From positions 8,494,001-8,558,000 of the forward strand of contig NZ_CP130720.1 of NCBI RefSeq assembly GCF_035984415.1: a stretch of 64,000 nt of DNA. The letters are read 5' to 3'. The DNA is from Streptomyces sp. NBC_01296. Its GTDB lineage: Bacteria > Actinomycetota > Actinomycetes > Streptomycetales > Streptomycetaceae. The position numbers and the translations under genes were made by a program. The stretch's first letter is position 1; each line of letters starts with the position of its first letter. Under the pieces are notes generated by a model that did not search any database, was not told where the DNA came from, and worked only from the letters and a program-made list of their open reading frames with translations. Below are positions 24,989 to 33,886 of this stretch, one piece after another.

Positions 24989-25559
24989 TCAGAGCGACTG
25001 GCCGTCGAAAGGGTGGCCGGAGCCGGGCTTGAACATCGTGCCGAGGTCGTACTGCGAAATCCCGAACGGCTGGAAATCGACATCGACAAGGACGCGGTAG
25101 AGGAACTCAGAGGTGGACATGTCGTACCGGTGCCATGGGCCGCCGTCATTGGACCGCGCGAGGACGGGGTAATCGCCCGGCTGCTCGGCGTCGATCAGCC
25201 AGAAGTACTCGTCGGCCCATTCGGTGGAGCCCCACTCAACCAGCCCCTTGCCGCCCGGGCGCGTAGATCGCATAGGGACCGGCGGCGGAGACGCTCCCAA
25301 GCTTGCTGTCCTGGTCGACCGACAGAGAGACCCGCCACTGTGTCAGGAAGTCGAACGAGACGCCCTCGTCGCGCCCCAGAAAGTAGACGGAATCGCTGAA
25401 AACGCCGCCGCCGAACGCCTCGTAGAGCTCCTTGTAGTCCGCCGGCAGAGGAACCCCCAGCTCGCCCTCGATCGCCGCCCAGTCGACGGAGATCCCGAGT
25501 GGCTCCCACTCGGTCAGTTCGATCACTCGCTGAACCCACATACAACAATCTTTTAGCAC
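24989..25559 (-). pseudogene. SMI1/KNR4 immunity-type protein, one frameshift
   Basis: About 185 aa if repaired. First frame: RVIELTEWEPLGISVDWAAI, GVPLPADYKELYEAFGGGVF, VSFDFLTQW. After a one-base gain near 25255 (GGCGGC became GGGCGGC) it continues as GKGLVEWGSTEWADEYFWLI, WHRYDMSTSEFLYRVLVDVD. SMI1/KNR4 (SUKH) proteins are frequent antitoxin/immunity proteins for polymorphic toxins. No toxin gene is adjacent. Start GTG 25559 or ATG 25541. It may be intact in reality if the extra G is a base-call error. Confidence 0.72.
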
Positions 25560-25611
25560 CGGTCTTCGTTTCGATGTCCCACCCCCTCGTCGCTCAGGTC
25601 AAGATCGGCAG

Positions 25612-26418
25612 CTATCGCGCCGAGCCGACCTTGGCGGGTTCCTCGGCCCGGGCTCGGGTGCTGGCGAGGCGGTAGGAGTCGGTGCCGGTCTCGATGATGG
25701 TGCCGTTGAAGGTGAGGCGGTCGACGATGGCCGCGCAGAGCCGGGGATCGGTGAAGGTCTTGGTCCAGCCGCCGAAGGACTCGTTGGAAGCGATGGCGAC
25801 GCTGTTCTTCTCCTCGCGTTCCGTCAGGACCTGGAGGAGGAGTTCGGCGCCGCGGCGGTCCAGTTCCATGTAGCCGAGCTCGTCGATGCAGAGGAGGTCG
25901 ACCCGGCCGTAGCGGGCGATGGTCTTGTTGAGCTGTTTCTCGTCGGCCGCTTCGACCAGCTCGTTCACGAGCTTCGTGGCGAGCGTGTAGCGGACGCGGT
26001 AGCCCTTCATGGCGGCTTCGGTACCCAGGGCGATGAGCATGTGGGACTTGCCGGTGCCGGAGCCTCCGATCAGGCAGAGCGGCTGGCTCTTCTTGATCCA
26101 CTCGCAGCCGGCGAGGGTGTGGACGGTGGCGGCGTCGATGTTGGGGTTCGCGTCGAAGTCGAATGCCCGCAGGGATTTCTCCCGCGGAAAGCCGGCCGCT
26201 TTGATCCGTCGTTCCGAGCGGCGGCGGGACCGGTCGTCGCACTCGGTCATCAGCAGCTCGGCGAGGAAGCCGCGGTAGGTCATCTGGTCCTTCAACGCCC
26301 GGTCTGCGATGTCGGAGAACTCGTTGCGAATCGACGGCAGGCGTAGAGGCCGGCAGGCACTGTCGATGGCGGCGTCGGCGGCCTGCTCGGTCAACTCTCG
26401 CTGGCGGGGCAGGGTCAC
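25612..26418 (-). CDS. istB: IS21-family helper ATPase IstB
   Basis: 268 aa AAA+ ATPase that assists IstA in IS21 transposition. Walker A GGSGTGKS (residues 118-125), Walker B VDLLCIDELGY, then SNESFGGWTKTF and DRLTFNGTIIETGTDSYRL (sensor regions). N-terminal IstB domain LPSIRNEFSDIADRAL. Start GTG 26418 overlaps the stop of the istA tail. Complete, but istA is reduced to its last codons, so the element cannot move by itself. Confidence 0.93.
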   Translation of the reverse strand: MTLPRQRELTEQAADAAIDSACRPLRLPSIRNEFSDIADRALKDQMTYRGFLAELLMTECDDRSRRRSERRIKAAGFPREKSLRAFDFDANPNIDAATVHTLAGCEWIKKSQPLCLIGGSGTGKSHMLIALGTEAAMKGYRVRYTLATKLVNELVEAADEKQLNKTIARYGRVDLLCIDELGYMELDRRGAELLLQVLTEREEKNSVAIASNESFGGWTKTFTDPRLCAAIVDRLTFNGTIIETGTDSYRLASTRARAEEPAKVGSAR

Positions 26419-26540
26419 TGTGCTTCTCCCTCACGGCGGTGTTCGTCATCGCTGGTGCAGCGACGTCGGAGTAGTTGGTCGTCAGCGGCGCGCAGCAGGG
26501 CAGGGGTGCAGGTCGAGTCGGTGGCGGTGCGGAACAGGCG
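26415..26540 (-). pseudogene. istA: istA C-terminal tail
   Basis: A short frame (ALLRAADDQLLRRRCTSDDE, HRREGEAQ) ends in a TGA that overlaps the istB GTG (GTGA), exactly where istA ends in IS21 elements. The rest of istA is missing; a perfect palindrome starts right beyond it. Assignment rests mostly on position. Confidence 0.5.
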
Positions 26541-26576
26541 GCGGCCCCGGACAGCACAGGTGCTGTCCGGGGCCGC
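26541..26576. terminator. perfect 36-bp palindrome
   Basis: Arms of 17 bp (26541-26557, 26560-26576) with a two-base gap. Very stable hairpin on either strand. It marks the edge of the remaining IS21 sequence. Could be a bidirectional terminator or the scar of a deletion. Confidence 0.55.
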
Positions 26577-27101
26577 TGGGGGGCAGCGCTACGGGGGAGG
26601 GCCGTCGCCTGGGCGCCCGCTTCGGCGGTGAAGCCGACGGGGATCGAGTGCCCGGCCTGGGTCAGTGGCGGCTCCCGGCGGCGGTGCGGGGGGTGACGCC
26701 GAGGCTGATGGAGTAGAGGACGTCGGGGCTGTGAACGGGGGGGCAGGGCTACGGTCCGCAGCGGGAACTGGATAACTTTCGCGTCCTGTTCTTCTTCCTG
26801 CTCTGTTTCGAGGCCGCGCGCTGATCGATGCGGTACGGCCCGGGTGATGGAGCCAGGGCCAGTTCCTACTACCGTTCTTGCGGCTCCTGCGAGGAGGCCG
26901 CTGCTTGCGGATCCTCCTCATTCATAGGGAGTGGTCGCGGTCCGTGGTCGACGCGGTGGACGCGGAAGGCGTCCGCGCGGCGCTGCGCGGGCAGATGTCA
27001 CGGGACGGTATTCGTGCAGGTGGCGCGCTGATATGAAGCCGAGAGATCGCAGCTTGGGCTCGGCTTCTCAGTGAGGCTCACTGGTGATGGCGAACGGTGC
27101 G
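26577..27101. other. intergenic, no gene recognised
   Basis: About 525 bases between the IS21 remnant and the sigma-factor gene. Short frames on both strands are Arg/Pro-rich shadows. Nothing convincing. Confidence 0.4.
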
Positions 27102-28094
27102 TCAGTGGGCTGGGTGGGCTCGGTGGGTTTCGGGGGCGAGGGCGGTGCGGTCGGTGGTGAAGGTCGCCACCAGGGTCGGGTCGTTGAAGGACGTGATCCG
27201 GGCGATGCGGTCACCGAGCAGGGTCAGGACCTGGATGCCGTAGGGCTCATAGCGGCCGTCGCCCGCGCGGTGGTGGACGATGAGAGCGGGCTGGCCGTTG
27301 GCGTGGGTGGGGGTCATCCGCCAAAGGTTCGGGTGCAGGACGCGGGTGGAGAGGAAGCCGAGGACGGCCCGGTGGCCGGTGAACCAGGTCGGGGTCGGCG
27401 GCATCTCCAATGCGACGTCGGCCCGCAGCAGGTGCACCAGCGCGTCGGGGTCGGCGCGGGTGAAGGCGTCCACGTAGTCGTCGAGGAGAGTGCGCAGGGT
27501 CCCTTCGTCTGGCTCGGCCAGGTCGTCCGCGACCGGTCCGGCTTCGGCCAGCCGGGCCCTGGCACGGCGGAGCGCGCTGTCCACGGCCGCGGTGGTCGTG
27601 TCCAGGATCTTGGCCACCTCGGCCGTCCGGAACCCGAGCACGTCGCGCAGGGTCAGCACGGCCCGCTGGCGGGCGGACAGGTACTGGAGCGCGGCGACGA
27701 AGGCGAGGCGCACGCCCGTCCGCGTGGCGACGATCGCCGCCGGGTCGCCGGTGCCGAACAGGGCATCCGGCGCCGGCTGGAGCCACGGTACGGACGGCTC
27801 GCGCGGAGCCACCGCCATCCGGTGGTCGTCCGAGGGTGCGCCGAGGCCCGACGGCAGTGGGCGCCGGGCGCGGGTCTCCAGGGCCGTCAGGCAGGCCATG
27901 GTGGCGATCTTGTACAGCCACCGCCGCACCGAGGACCGGCCCTCGAAGCCGTCGAAGCCCCGCCACGCCCGCAGGTAGGTCTCCTGCACCAGGTCCTCGG
28001 CGTCATGGATCGAGCCTAGGATCCGGTAGCAGTGCGCGAGCAGCTCCGGCCGGAACGGGCCGGCCAGGGCGGTGAATTCGGCGTTCGACGGCAT
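27102..28094 (-). CDS. ECF-type sigma factor with SnoaL-like C-terminus
   Basis: 330 aa, of the TIGR02960/SigG-like group. Sigma region 2: PELLAHCYRILGSIHDAEDL and VQETYLRAWRGFDGFEGRSS. Region 4: QYLSARQRAVLTLRDVLGFR and EVAKILDTTTAAVDSALRRA. A C-terminal domain of about 120 residues (DDYVDAFTRADPDALVHLLR, TWFTGHRAVLGFL) has the SnoaL/NTF2 fold often fused to such sigma factors, thought to sense or modulate in place of an anti-sigma factor. ATG 28094 with GAGGAG upstream. It follows the SDR gene by 65 bp in one apparent operon. Confidence 0.88.
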   Translation of the reverse strand: MPSNAEFTALAGPFRPELLAHCYRILGSIHDAEDLVQETYLRAWRGFDGFEGRSSVRRWLYKIATMACLTALETRARRPLPSGLGAPSDDHRMAVAPREPSVPWLQPAPDALFGTGDPAAIVATRTGVRLAFVAALQYLSARQRAVLTLRDVLGFRTAEVAKILDTTTAAVDSALRRARARLAEAGPVADDLAEPDEGTLRTLLDDYVDAFTRADPDALVHLLRADVALEMPPTPTWFTGHRAVLGFLSTRVLHPNLWRMTPTHANGQPALIVHHRAGDGRYEPYGIQVLTLLGDRIARITSFNDPTLVATFTTDRTALAPETHRAHPAH

Positions 28095-28159
28095 CGCGTG
28101 TCCTCCTCGGAGTGCGGCGGGGCCACTGTAGGCGGGCGGTGGGGCGATGGTGCGGCGGC

Positions 28160-28900
28160 TCAGCCGATCGGGATCAGACCGGCGCCGCCGAGCCGGTACT
28201 CCGGGCTGGTGTCCGGGTTTCCGGCGAGCTCCACGACGGCCTTGCCGACCTGCTCCAGGGTGAGGATGGGCTGCCGTCCCGCGACGAAGGCCTCCCGATC
28301 GACACCCACGCGCGCGGCATAGCCCGTGACCCCGGTGTCGCCCACCCCGCCGACCGGGGTCATGTCCGGCAGCACCGTGACGAACCGGATGCCCAGCCCG
28401 GCCCGCTCGGACTCCTCGGCGCCGTATTGCCGCAGGTACCGGACCGCGGCCTTGGCGCTGGCGTACCCGCCGCTGAGCGGGGAGCCGCCGAGCGCGGCGC
28501 CGCTGGACATCGAGATGACCACACTGCCCGGGGCCAGCGGCTCGCGCAGGGCCGCGCCGGTCCAGGCGAAGACGTGGCGGGTGTCGACCTCCCAGTTGCG
28601 GCTGAAGGTTTCCCACGTCTGCTCCTGCACGGGCGCCATGTGCGGCACGGCCCCGGCGTTGAGGACGAGCAGGTTGGGGCGGTGGGTGCGGATCGCCTCC
28701 GCCGCGAGTGCTTCGTCGGTGGCGTCGGCGGCGATGGGTGTGAAGCCCTCGCCGAGTTCGTCGCGGACGGCGCGCAGCTCGGACTCGTTGCGGGCGATGC
28801 CGATGACGTGGGTGCCTTGGGCGACGAGCGTGGCGGCGATCGCCCGCCCGAAGCCGCGGCCGGCACCGGTGACGACGGCGGTCTGGGTGTGATCTGACAT
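28160..28900 (-). CDS. short-chain dehydrogenase/reductase
   Basis: 246 aa Rossmann-fold oxidoreductase. Cofactor motif VTGAGRGFGRAIA (TGxxxGxG), LNAGAVP in place of NNAG, and catalytic Ser in SMSSGAALGG with YASAK (YxxxK). NAD(P) preference and substrate unknown. ATG 28900 is chosen over 28912 because GGAG lies six bases upstream. First gene of a two-gene operon with the sigma factor, so it may be a target or cofactor of its regulon. Confidence 0.88.
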   Translation of the reverse strand: MSDHTQTAVVTGAGRGFGRAIAATLVAQGTHVIGIARNESELRAVRDELGEGFTPIAADATDEALAAEAIRTHRPNLLVLNAGAVPHMAPVQEQTWETFSRNWEVDTRHVFAWTGAALREPLAPGSVVISMSSGAALGGSPLSGGYASAKAAVRYLRQYGAEESERAGLGIRFVTVLPDMTPVGGVGDTGVTGYAARVGVDREAFVAGRQPILTLEQVGKAVVELAGNPDTSPEYRLGGAGLIPIG

Positions 28901-29132
28901 GGAAGGCTCCACTGTGCTGGTCGGGGTCGGTCACCACTCAAGACCAGCGGGAGGCGGCAAAACCGTCGCGTCTGGGGAGAATTTTTCGGCGGCCGCGGCG
29001 AGCAATGTTGCTCCTGGCCGCCGCCTCCTGATCCACCGCACCCCCGGGGATGTGAGACCGGCTGTCGGGGTTCAGTTCAGCCGTCTGGGGCCATAGAGCG
29101 CGGTCTGGGCGGCGTGAGTGCTTGACCTGGGG

Positions 29133-29187
29133 TGCCTCAGTTTGAGCGAGAGGGGGACGGGCCGGTTGTCTCGCTCAATCCGAGGCA
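29133..29187. repeat. 19-bp imperfect inverted repeat
   Basis: Arms 29133-29151 and 29169-29187 pair at 17 of 19 positions with a 17-base loop. It sits in a 470-bp gene-free stretch (28901-29371) in which I found no coding sequence. Could be a terminator or relic ends of a small mobile element. Confidence 0.45.
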
Positions 29188-29371
29188 GTCTCGGCCGGGT
29201 GTGGCGGCGACCAGCAGTGCGGCGAACGCGACGCATGCCGTTGTCACGGCCCCGGGGAAGGGGTGTGAGGGACCTACACATCCAAAGCATCTGGGCTCGT
29301 CAAAATGCGCCCCTATAACGACATAAGTGAGGACCAGCCCAAAACCCCAACTACCCAGATCAGGTGCTCTC

Positions 29372-30016
29372 TTACAGCTGGACGGTGGTGCCGGGCTTGA
29401 GGCGGTCGATCGGGGTGCCGGTCAGGCCCTTCTCGCCGAGGAGATTGGCGGTGGAGTGCTGGCCGAGGTCGCTGAGCATGAGTTCGTGGATCTGGATGAT
29501 GCGCTCGGGCTTGACGGTGCGGACGTAGTCGGCGGCTTCGCCGAGCTTCGTCCATGGGCCGCTGGTCGGCAGCAGGAGGGTGCGTACAGGAGCGTCGGGC
29601 GCGAAGTAGGCGTCGCCGGGGTGGTAGACGGCTCCGTCGTCGAGGAGGTAGCCGACGTTGTCGGGGCACGGGAGGTCGGCGTGGATCAGCGCGTGGCGCT
29701 TGCCGTGGACGGTGGCGGTGACGGAACCGACGCTGAAGGTGTCGCCGGCGGCGACGGCGTGGACGCGGCCATCGTGGCTGCCGAGGGTGGCTGCGACCGT
29801 GGCCGTACCGTAGACCTGCAGCCCGGGCTGGGCTTCGAGAGCGGCGGCGACGAGCTTTTCGTCGAAGTGATCGAAGTGTTCGTGGGTGATCAGGACGGCG
29901 TGAGCCTGGGTGACGGCTTCTGCCGCGTCCGGAGTGAGGGTGCCGGGGTCGATGATCAGGCGGGTGCCGTCCTTCTCGAGCGTGACGCAGGCATGGGCGT
30001 GCTTGGTGAGCTTCAC
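29372..30016 (-). CDS. metallo-beta-lactamase-fold hydrolase, UlaG-like
   Basis: 214 aa. Metal-binding HxHxDH in LITHEHFDHFDEK (His45, His47, Asp49, His50), later HGKRHALIHAD, VYHPGDAYF and IQIHELM positions supply further ligands. Resembles UlaG/L-ascorbate-6-phosphate-lactonase-type and YtkL hydrolases; the substrate is not evident. Start GTG 30016 with AAAGGA six bases upstream. It is divergent from a MarR gene; motifs shared by both leaders suggest that regulator controls it. Confidence 0.85.
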   Translation of the reverse strand: MKLTKHAHACVTLEKDGTRLIIDPGTLTPDAAEAVTQAHAVLITHEHFDHFDEKLVAAALEAQPGLQVYGTATVAATLGSHDGRVHAVAAGDTFSVGSVTATVHGKRHALIHADLPCPDNVGYLLDDGAVYHPGDAYFAPDAPVRTLLLPTSGPWTKLGEAADYVRTVKPERIIQIHELMLSDLGQHSTANLLGEKGLTGTPIDRLKPGTTVQL

Positions 30017-30041
30017 AGCGGGTCCTTTCCGAGCCGACTGA

Positions 30042-30079
30042 ATATCTACAACTAAACTGTACAACGTGGTTGTAGATAT
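30042..30079. promoter_or_regulatory. 11-bp inverted repeat in the MBL promoter
   Basis: Arms 30042-30052 and 30069-30079 (ATATCTACAAC and complement) with a 16-base spacer. The motif GTACAGTTTAGTTG lies across it on the minus strand (30049-30062) and recurs with one change on the plus strand at 30186-30199, before the marR gene. Probable MarR operator or shared promoter motif. Confidence 0.6.
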
Positions 30080-30185
30080 CGCGCCGTGGGCATCGCCTGC
30101 GACTTGACTCCGGCGCCCCCGCCTCTCGCTGCGGCGAGAGCTGGTGGGCGCCCCTGTGGCACCAAGCAAACAATGGAGCCAAGGT

Positions 30186-30199
30186 GTACAGTTTGGTTG
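30186..30199 (+). promoter_or_regulatory. second copy of the GTACAGTTTRGTTG motif
   Basis: GTACAGTTTGGTTG, 24 bases before the marR start. It matches the opposite-strand copy at 30049-30062 at 13 of 14 positions. Symmetric placement in the divergent promoters suggests a common regulator. Confidence 0.5.
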
Positions 30200-30222
30200 A
30201 TGGGTATGGGTAGGCTTGGGCC

Positions 30223-30648
30223 ATGGACGAGAATCGGCTGGCCGAAGAACTTCGCCTGACCATCGGACAGCTCGTACGCACTGTGCGCACTGCCGACAAG
30301 ATGCCGGCCGGCGAGGCTGCCGTTCTGGGTTACCTGGACCGCAGCGGCCCGCTGACCACCGCCGACATCGCACAACAGCGGGGAGTCAGTCACCAGTCGG
30401 CTGCCAAGGCGGTCAAAGAACTCCTGGCTCAGGGCCTTGTGCGCGCCGAGGCGCACCCCAGTGACGGGCGCAAGCTGTTGCTCCACCTCACGCAGACGGG
30501 AAGCGGCCGTCTGGCCGAGGAGCGCCGAAGGCGTGCTGACTGGCTCGGTACCGCGATCAACGATGTCCTCAATTCCGATGAGCGAAAGACACTTGAGGCG
30601 GCGCTGCCTCTGCTATCACGCCTGACCACACACTTGAATGGCAAGTAG
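30223..30648 (+). CDS. MarR-family regulator
   Basis: 141 aa winged-helix dimeric regulator: VRTADKMPAGEAAVLGYLDR, SGPLTTADIAQQRGVSHQSA (helix-turn-helix), AKAVKELLAQGLVRAEAHPS, then the wing DGRKLLLHLTQTG. Start ATG 30223. Divergent from the metallo-beta-lactamase-fold gene, whose leader shares the GTACAGTTTRGTTG motif. Likely autoregulates and represses that gene in response to a small ligand. Confidence 0.88.
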   Translation: MDENRLAEELRLTIGQLVRTVRTADKMPAGEAAVLGYLDRSGPLTTADIAQQRGVSHQSAAKAVKELLAQGLVRAEAHPSDGRKLLLHLTQTGSGRLAEERRRRADWLGTAINDVLNSDERKTLEAALPLLSRLTTHLNGK

Positions 30649-31092
30649 CCAAGGGGCTGTCATGTGGTCATCGAGCACTGCGCGTTGTGAAGTTGCCGGG
30701 TCCGGGATGCCCATGCTGGTCGCGCACGGATGAGTTCGGCAAAGATCGTCGGCCACCGCGAGACTTCGCGCTTGCCGCGCACCGCCACCTGAAGGCCAGG
30801 GCTGCGGCGTTGTCGGACGGTGTCCGGTGTATGAGGGTCGGTCGGGGGCCTGCGATTAAGAGGCACCGGCAGATAGTGCCCCTCGACGGCGACTTCAGGA
30901 TCTTGGAGTGCTCAGGGCAGAACCGGGAGATGCCGCCCTCGACCACCATCTCCCTGTCGTCCTTCACCAGCTCCTTCGTCACCAGACATCGCGCCGACGA
31001 CATCCCCTCCATCTCCTACGTGGTGGCAGGGCGGCGACGCCGGCTACATCGAGTACCCAAGCCAACCAGTACTGAGCGCGGAACCGGCCTGC
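30649..31092. other. intergenic, no gene recognised
   Basis: About 440 bases between the convergent marR and hxlR-type genes. A minus-strand frame of 114 codons (30668-31012) lacks a ribosome binding site and a recognisable domain. Possibly decayed sequence. Confidence 0.35.
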
Positions 31093-31503
31093 CTATCCCT
31101 CATCGACCTCCTGGTCCATGGCTTCGTTGGCGCGGTCGATCTCGGCCATGTGCTCCTCCGCCCAGGACCGCAGTCCCGCAAGTGCGGCTTCCAGGGACAG
31201 CCCGAGTCCGGTCAGTCGGTAGAAGACCCGCGGCGGCACGGTCGGTTCGACCCGACGCGACACCAGCCCGTCGCGGGTCAGGCTTCGCAGCGTCACGGAC
31301 AGCATCTTCTGCGAGACGCCGGGCATCCGGCGTCTCAGCTCTGCGAAGCGCACCTCGTCCGGTGCGGCATCGGCGAGCGTCTTGACGGCCATGGACGTCC
31401 ACTTCGTACCGATGCGGTCCAGCAACTGCCGCGTCGGGCAGTGGGGATCGAACAGATCGCCGCGTACCCCACGACCGGCGGCCCGGGCTCCTCGGGTGGT
31501 CAC
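31093..31503 (-). CDS. HxlR-family regulator
   Basis: 136 aa winged helix. CPTRQLLDRIGTKWTSMAVK (the HxlR N-terminal signature C..R..L..I..KW), RFAELRRRMPGVSQKMLSVT (recognition helix), LTRDGLVSRRVEPTVPPRVF (wing), YRLTGLGLSLEAAL. The Cys in DPHCPTR can be redox- or electrophile-sensing in this family. Start GTG 31503. Divergent from an alpha/beta hydrolase with a palindrome between them. Confidence 0.9.
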   Translation of the reverse strand: MTTRGARAAGRGVRGDLFDPHCPTRQLLDRIGTKWTSMAVKTLADAAPDEVRFAELRRRMPGVSQKMLSVTLRSLTRDGLVSRRVEPTVPPRVFYRLTGLGLSLEAALAGLRSWAEEHMAEIDRANEAMDQEVDEG

Positions 31504-31571
31504 CTGTGGCTCACCACCTTCCCTGAAAGTGCCGTCTAGGAAGCGGTCGGACAGTTACCTATCGTTTCTGT

Positions 31572-31588
31572 GGTCACCAATGGTAACC
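31572..31588. promoter_or_regulatory. probable HxlR operator
   Basis: GGTCACC-AAT-GGTAACC, an inverted repeat with one mismatch, 16 bases before the hydrolase start. HxlR-type proteins bind such short palindromes in divergent promoters. Confidence 0.6.
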
Positions 31589-31604
31589 AGTCGGAGGAGC
31601 CGCC

Positions 31605-32462
31605 ATGCCCGTCCCCACCGCACACCAACTGCGCCGCATCGCGACGAACGGCGTCCAACTGAACGTCGCAATCGCCGGGGACGGACCCGCAGTTCTCCTG
31701 CTGCACGGCTTCCCGCACACCTGGCAACTCTGGAGCGGCATCATGGGCCGACTGGCTGGACGGTACCGGGTCATCGCCCCGGACATGCGAGGCTTCGGTG
31801 CCAGTGCACGTGCCGTCGAGGGTTACGACGCAGGCACCCTAGCCGCCGACGCCGAAGGGCTGCTCGACGCACTCGGCGAGCCCTCGGCAGCGGTAGTCGG
31901 CATCGACGCGGGCACCGCCCCCGCCGTCCTGCTCGCGCTGCGCCGGCCCGGCCTCGTCCGGCGCCTGGTCGTGATGGAGGCACTGCTCGGCCGCCTGTCC
32001 GGAGTCGAACACGTCGTCGCGGGCGGCGCCCCGTGGTGGTTCGGCTTCCACGCAGTCCCCGGCCTCGCTGAGACCGTCCTGGCCGGCAACGAGGCCCCGT
32101 ACATCGACTGGTTCCTCGACTCGGGGACGCTCGGGCGAGGAGTACCCAACGACGTCCGTGCGGCATTCGTTCACGCGTACACCGGGAGCGAGGCCCTTCG
32201 CTGCGCGTTCTCCTATTACCGGGCCCTGTCCACCAGTGCGCAGCAGATCCAGGACGCCGTCGCGACGGCTCGGCTGACCATGCCCACCATGGCCGTCGGC
32301 TCTCACCCCGTCGGCACCGGGCTCGAACGCCAACTCCGTCCCATCGCCGATGACCTGGTCGGACACCATCTCCAGGACTGCGGCCACATCATCCCCCTCG
32401 ACCGCCCCGACGCATTGTTCGCGCTCCTTGCTCCCTTCCTATCCGCCGATCTGCCTAAGTGA
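31605..32462 (+). CDS. alpha/beta hydrolase, epoxide-hydrolase-like
   Basis: 285 aa. Oxyanion HGFPHTW, the ADM/APDMRGFGAS motif of haloalkane-dehalogenase/epoxide-hydrolase relatives, nucleophile elbow VVGIDAGTAP with Asp as candidate nucleophile, and catalytic His in DCGHIIPLDRPD. Asp rather than Ser in the elbow points to epoxide hydrolase or dehalogenase chemistry, but the cap tyrosines are not certain. GGAGGAG before ATG 31605. Controlled, by position, by the divergent HxlR protein. Confidence 0.87.
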   Translation: MPVPTAHQLRRIATNGVQLNVAIAGDGPAVLLLHGFPHTWQLWSGIMGRLAGRYRVIAPDMRGFGASARAVEGYDAGTLAADAEGLLDALGEPSAAVVGIDAGTAPAVLLALRRPGLVRRLVVMEALLGRLSGVEHVVAGGAPWWFGFHAVPGLAETVLAGNEAPYIDWFLDSGTLGRGVPNDVRAAFVHAYTGSEALRCAFSYYRALSTSAQQIQDAVATARLTMPTMAVGSHPVGTGLERQLRPIADDLVGHHLQDCGHIIPLDRPDALFALLAPFLSADLPK

Positions 32463-32464
32463 CA

Positions 32465-33240
32465 GGAGCGGGGCCGAAGGATCACGGTCGGCGGTTCGGG
32501 CGTCCCAGCGGTGAGTTGTCCAGGACCGCCGGATCAGGCTGCGCACGGTGATGACTGTGTCGGCGAGGTCGAAGAAGTCATCAATGACAGTGACGCGACG
32601 CTCGTAGCACCGGGCGAGACGGCAAAAGGCGTTCCGCCACGCGTGAGTGCGTTCGACGTGCCAACGCCGACTGGCCTGAATGGGCGCCTTCTCGCCCTTG
32701 TGTGCGATGTGTCCATACAGACCGCGTTCGCTGAGCAGAGCGCGAGTGGTGTCCGAGTCGTAGCCGGCGTCGAGGTGCACGGTGATGGTGTCGGGCAACG
32801 GGCCGAGGCTCTCCAGACGGTCCAGAGTCGGGGCGAGCAGCGGAGAGTAGTGACGGTTGGCGCCGGCCAGGACACGTTCCAGCGGAATGCCGTATCCATC
32901 CGTCATGCCCGAGCGCTTCACTTGGTGATGGCCCCGTCGACGGCGATCCGGTTGAGGACGAGGCCGACGATCCGGTCGTAGGACTCCAATGCGAGCTGCT
33001 TACGCGGGGCAAAACGCCCGGTCGTATCCACTCGTCACGTCGGCTGTGGATCGTCGTGGCCGAGCAGGTTGTGTCGGCGATCGCCTCGTAAGAACAGCCG
33101 AAGCGCGGCAGTTGCAGCAACTTGTCGAAGATGATCCGGTCGCCGATGCGCCGGCGGTGACGGCCGAGTGGATGGTCCGGTTGGTACACCAGCCGCTCGG
33201 GCAGCAGGGCCGCGAATTGGTCCTTAAAGCGGTGCGCTCA
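32465..33240 (-). pseudogene. IS5-family transposase relic
   Basis: N-terminal part: RFKDQFAALLPERLVYQPDH, RRIGDRIIFDKLLQLPRFGC, SYEAIADTTCSATTIHSRRD. A frame change near 33010 leads to ESYDRIVGLVLNRIAVDGAI. A TGA then replaces a deleted stretch of roughly 55 bases, and the C-terminal half follows in another frame: RSGMTDGYGIPLERVLAGAN, HLDAGYDSDTTRAL, RWHVERTHAWRNAFCRLARC. At least two lesions. Inactive. No clear terminal inverted repeats were found. Confidence 0.82.
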
Positions 33241-33886
33241 GCCATGATGGCAGCGTGGGCACAGGTCTCCCCAGTCATCACAGAGCGTCGCAACTCCGTG
33301 ATCGCTGTGACCTCTGAGCCTGTTCCACAGCCGAGGTCCTCCACCGTGCCTATCCGCGCAACCTCTAAGACAGTGCCGGACAGCCCCGGATCCCAACTGG
33401 CGACGAGGTACCACCCGTCGCTGACGGGGACGTGCATCTGTTGGATCCGCTGGCCCCGACCTTACGTCGTGATCGAAGACGCCTGGTACGAGGTTGCACC
33501 GGCCGTAGCCGACTGCTGCCGCGAGGGAACGGCTGCGCGCCCTCGGCCTGTACACCGACACGCTTACGGGTGACGCCCTTGTGCGGGCCACCTGACGGAG
33601 GCCGGTACGACCGGCAGCTGTGCACCTTCAGAGTGCGCTCCGTCCCACGGGGCCTGGGTCGAACAAGTACGGCCCGCAAGGGTGATCGTCGGTGCTGCCG
33701 GCCCGAGGCTCTCCACGGCGGGTGGCCGACCGCGCCCACGGCTGGCTCCCATCGGCGGCGGCGTCCTGGACGACTGCGCCTGGTACCTGTGACGAACCGG
33801 TGACGCCGACGCCGTCGTCCGTGTCTCCCTTCCTGGTAATTTGGCACACTCTTTCGATCAATTCGCGCTCCACTGGGGGACTTCTC
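33241..33886. other. intergenic, possible gene remnant
   Basis: About 650 bases. A minus-strand stretch (33240-33437; HVPVSDGWYLVASWDPGLSG, VARIGTVEDLGCGTGSEVTA) looks coding but has no start signal and runs into the IS5 relic. I do not recognise it. The rest shows nothing. Confidence 0.35.

Noticed and set aside
33240..33437. Small gene of 66 codons beside the IS5 relic
   Set aside because: Codon use is plausible, but there is no ribosome binding site, no family, and the frame runs into the transposase; kept only as a possible remnant in the gap description.
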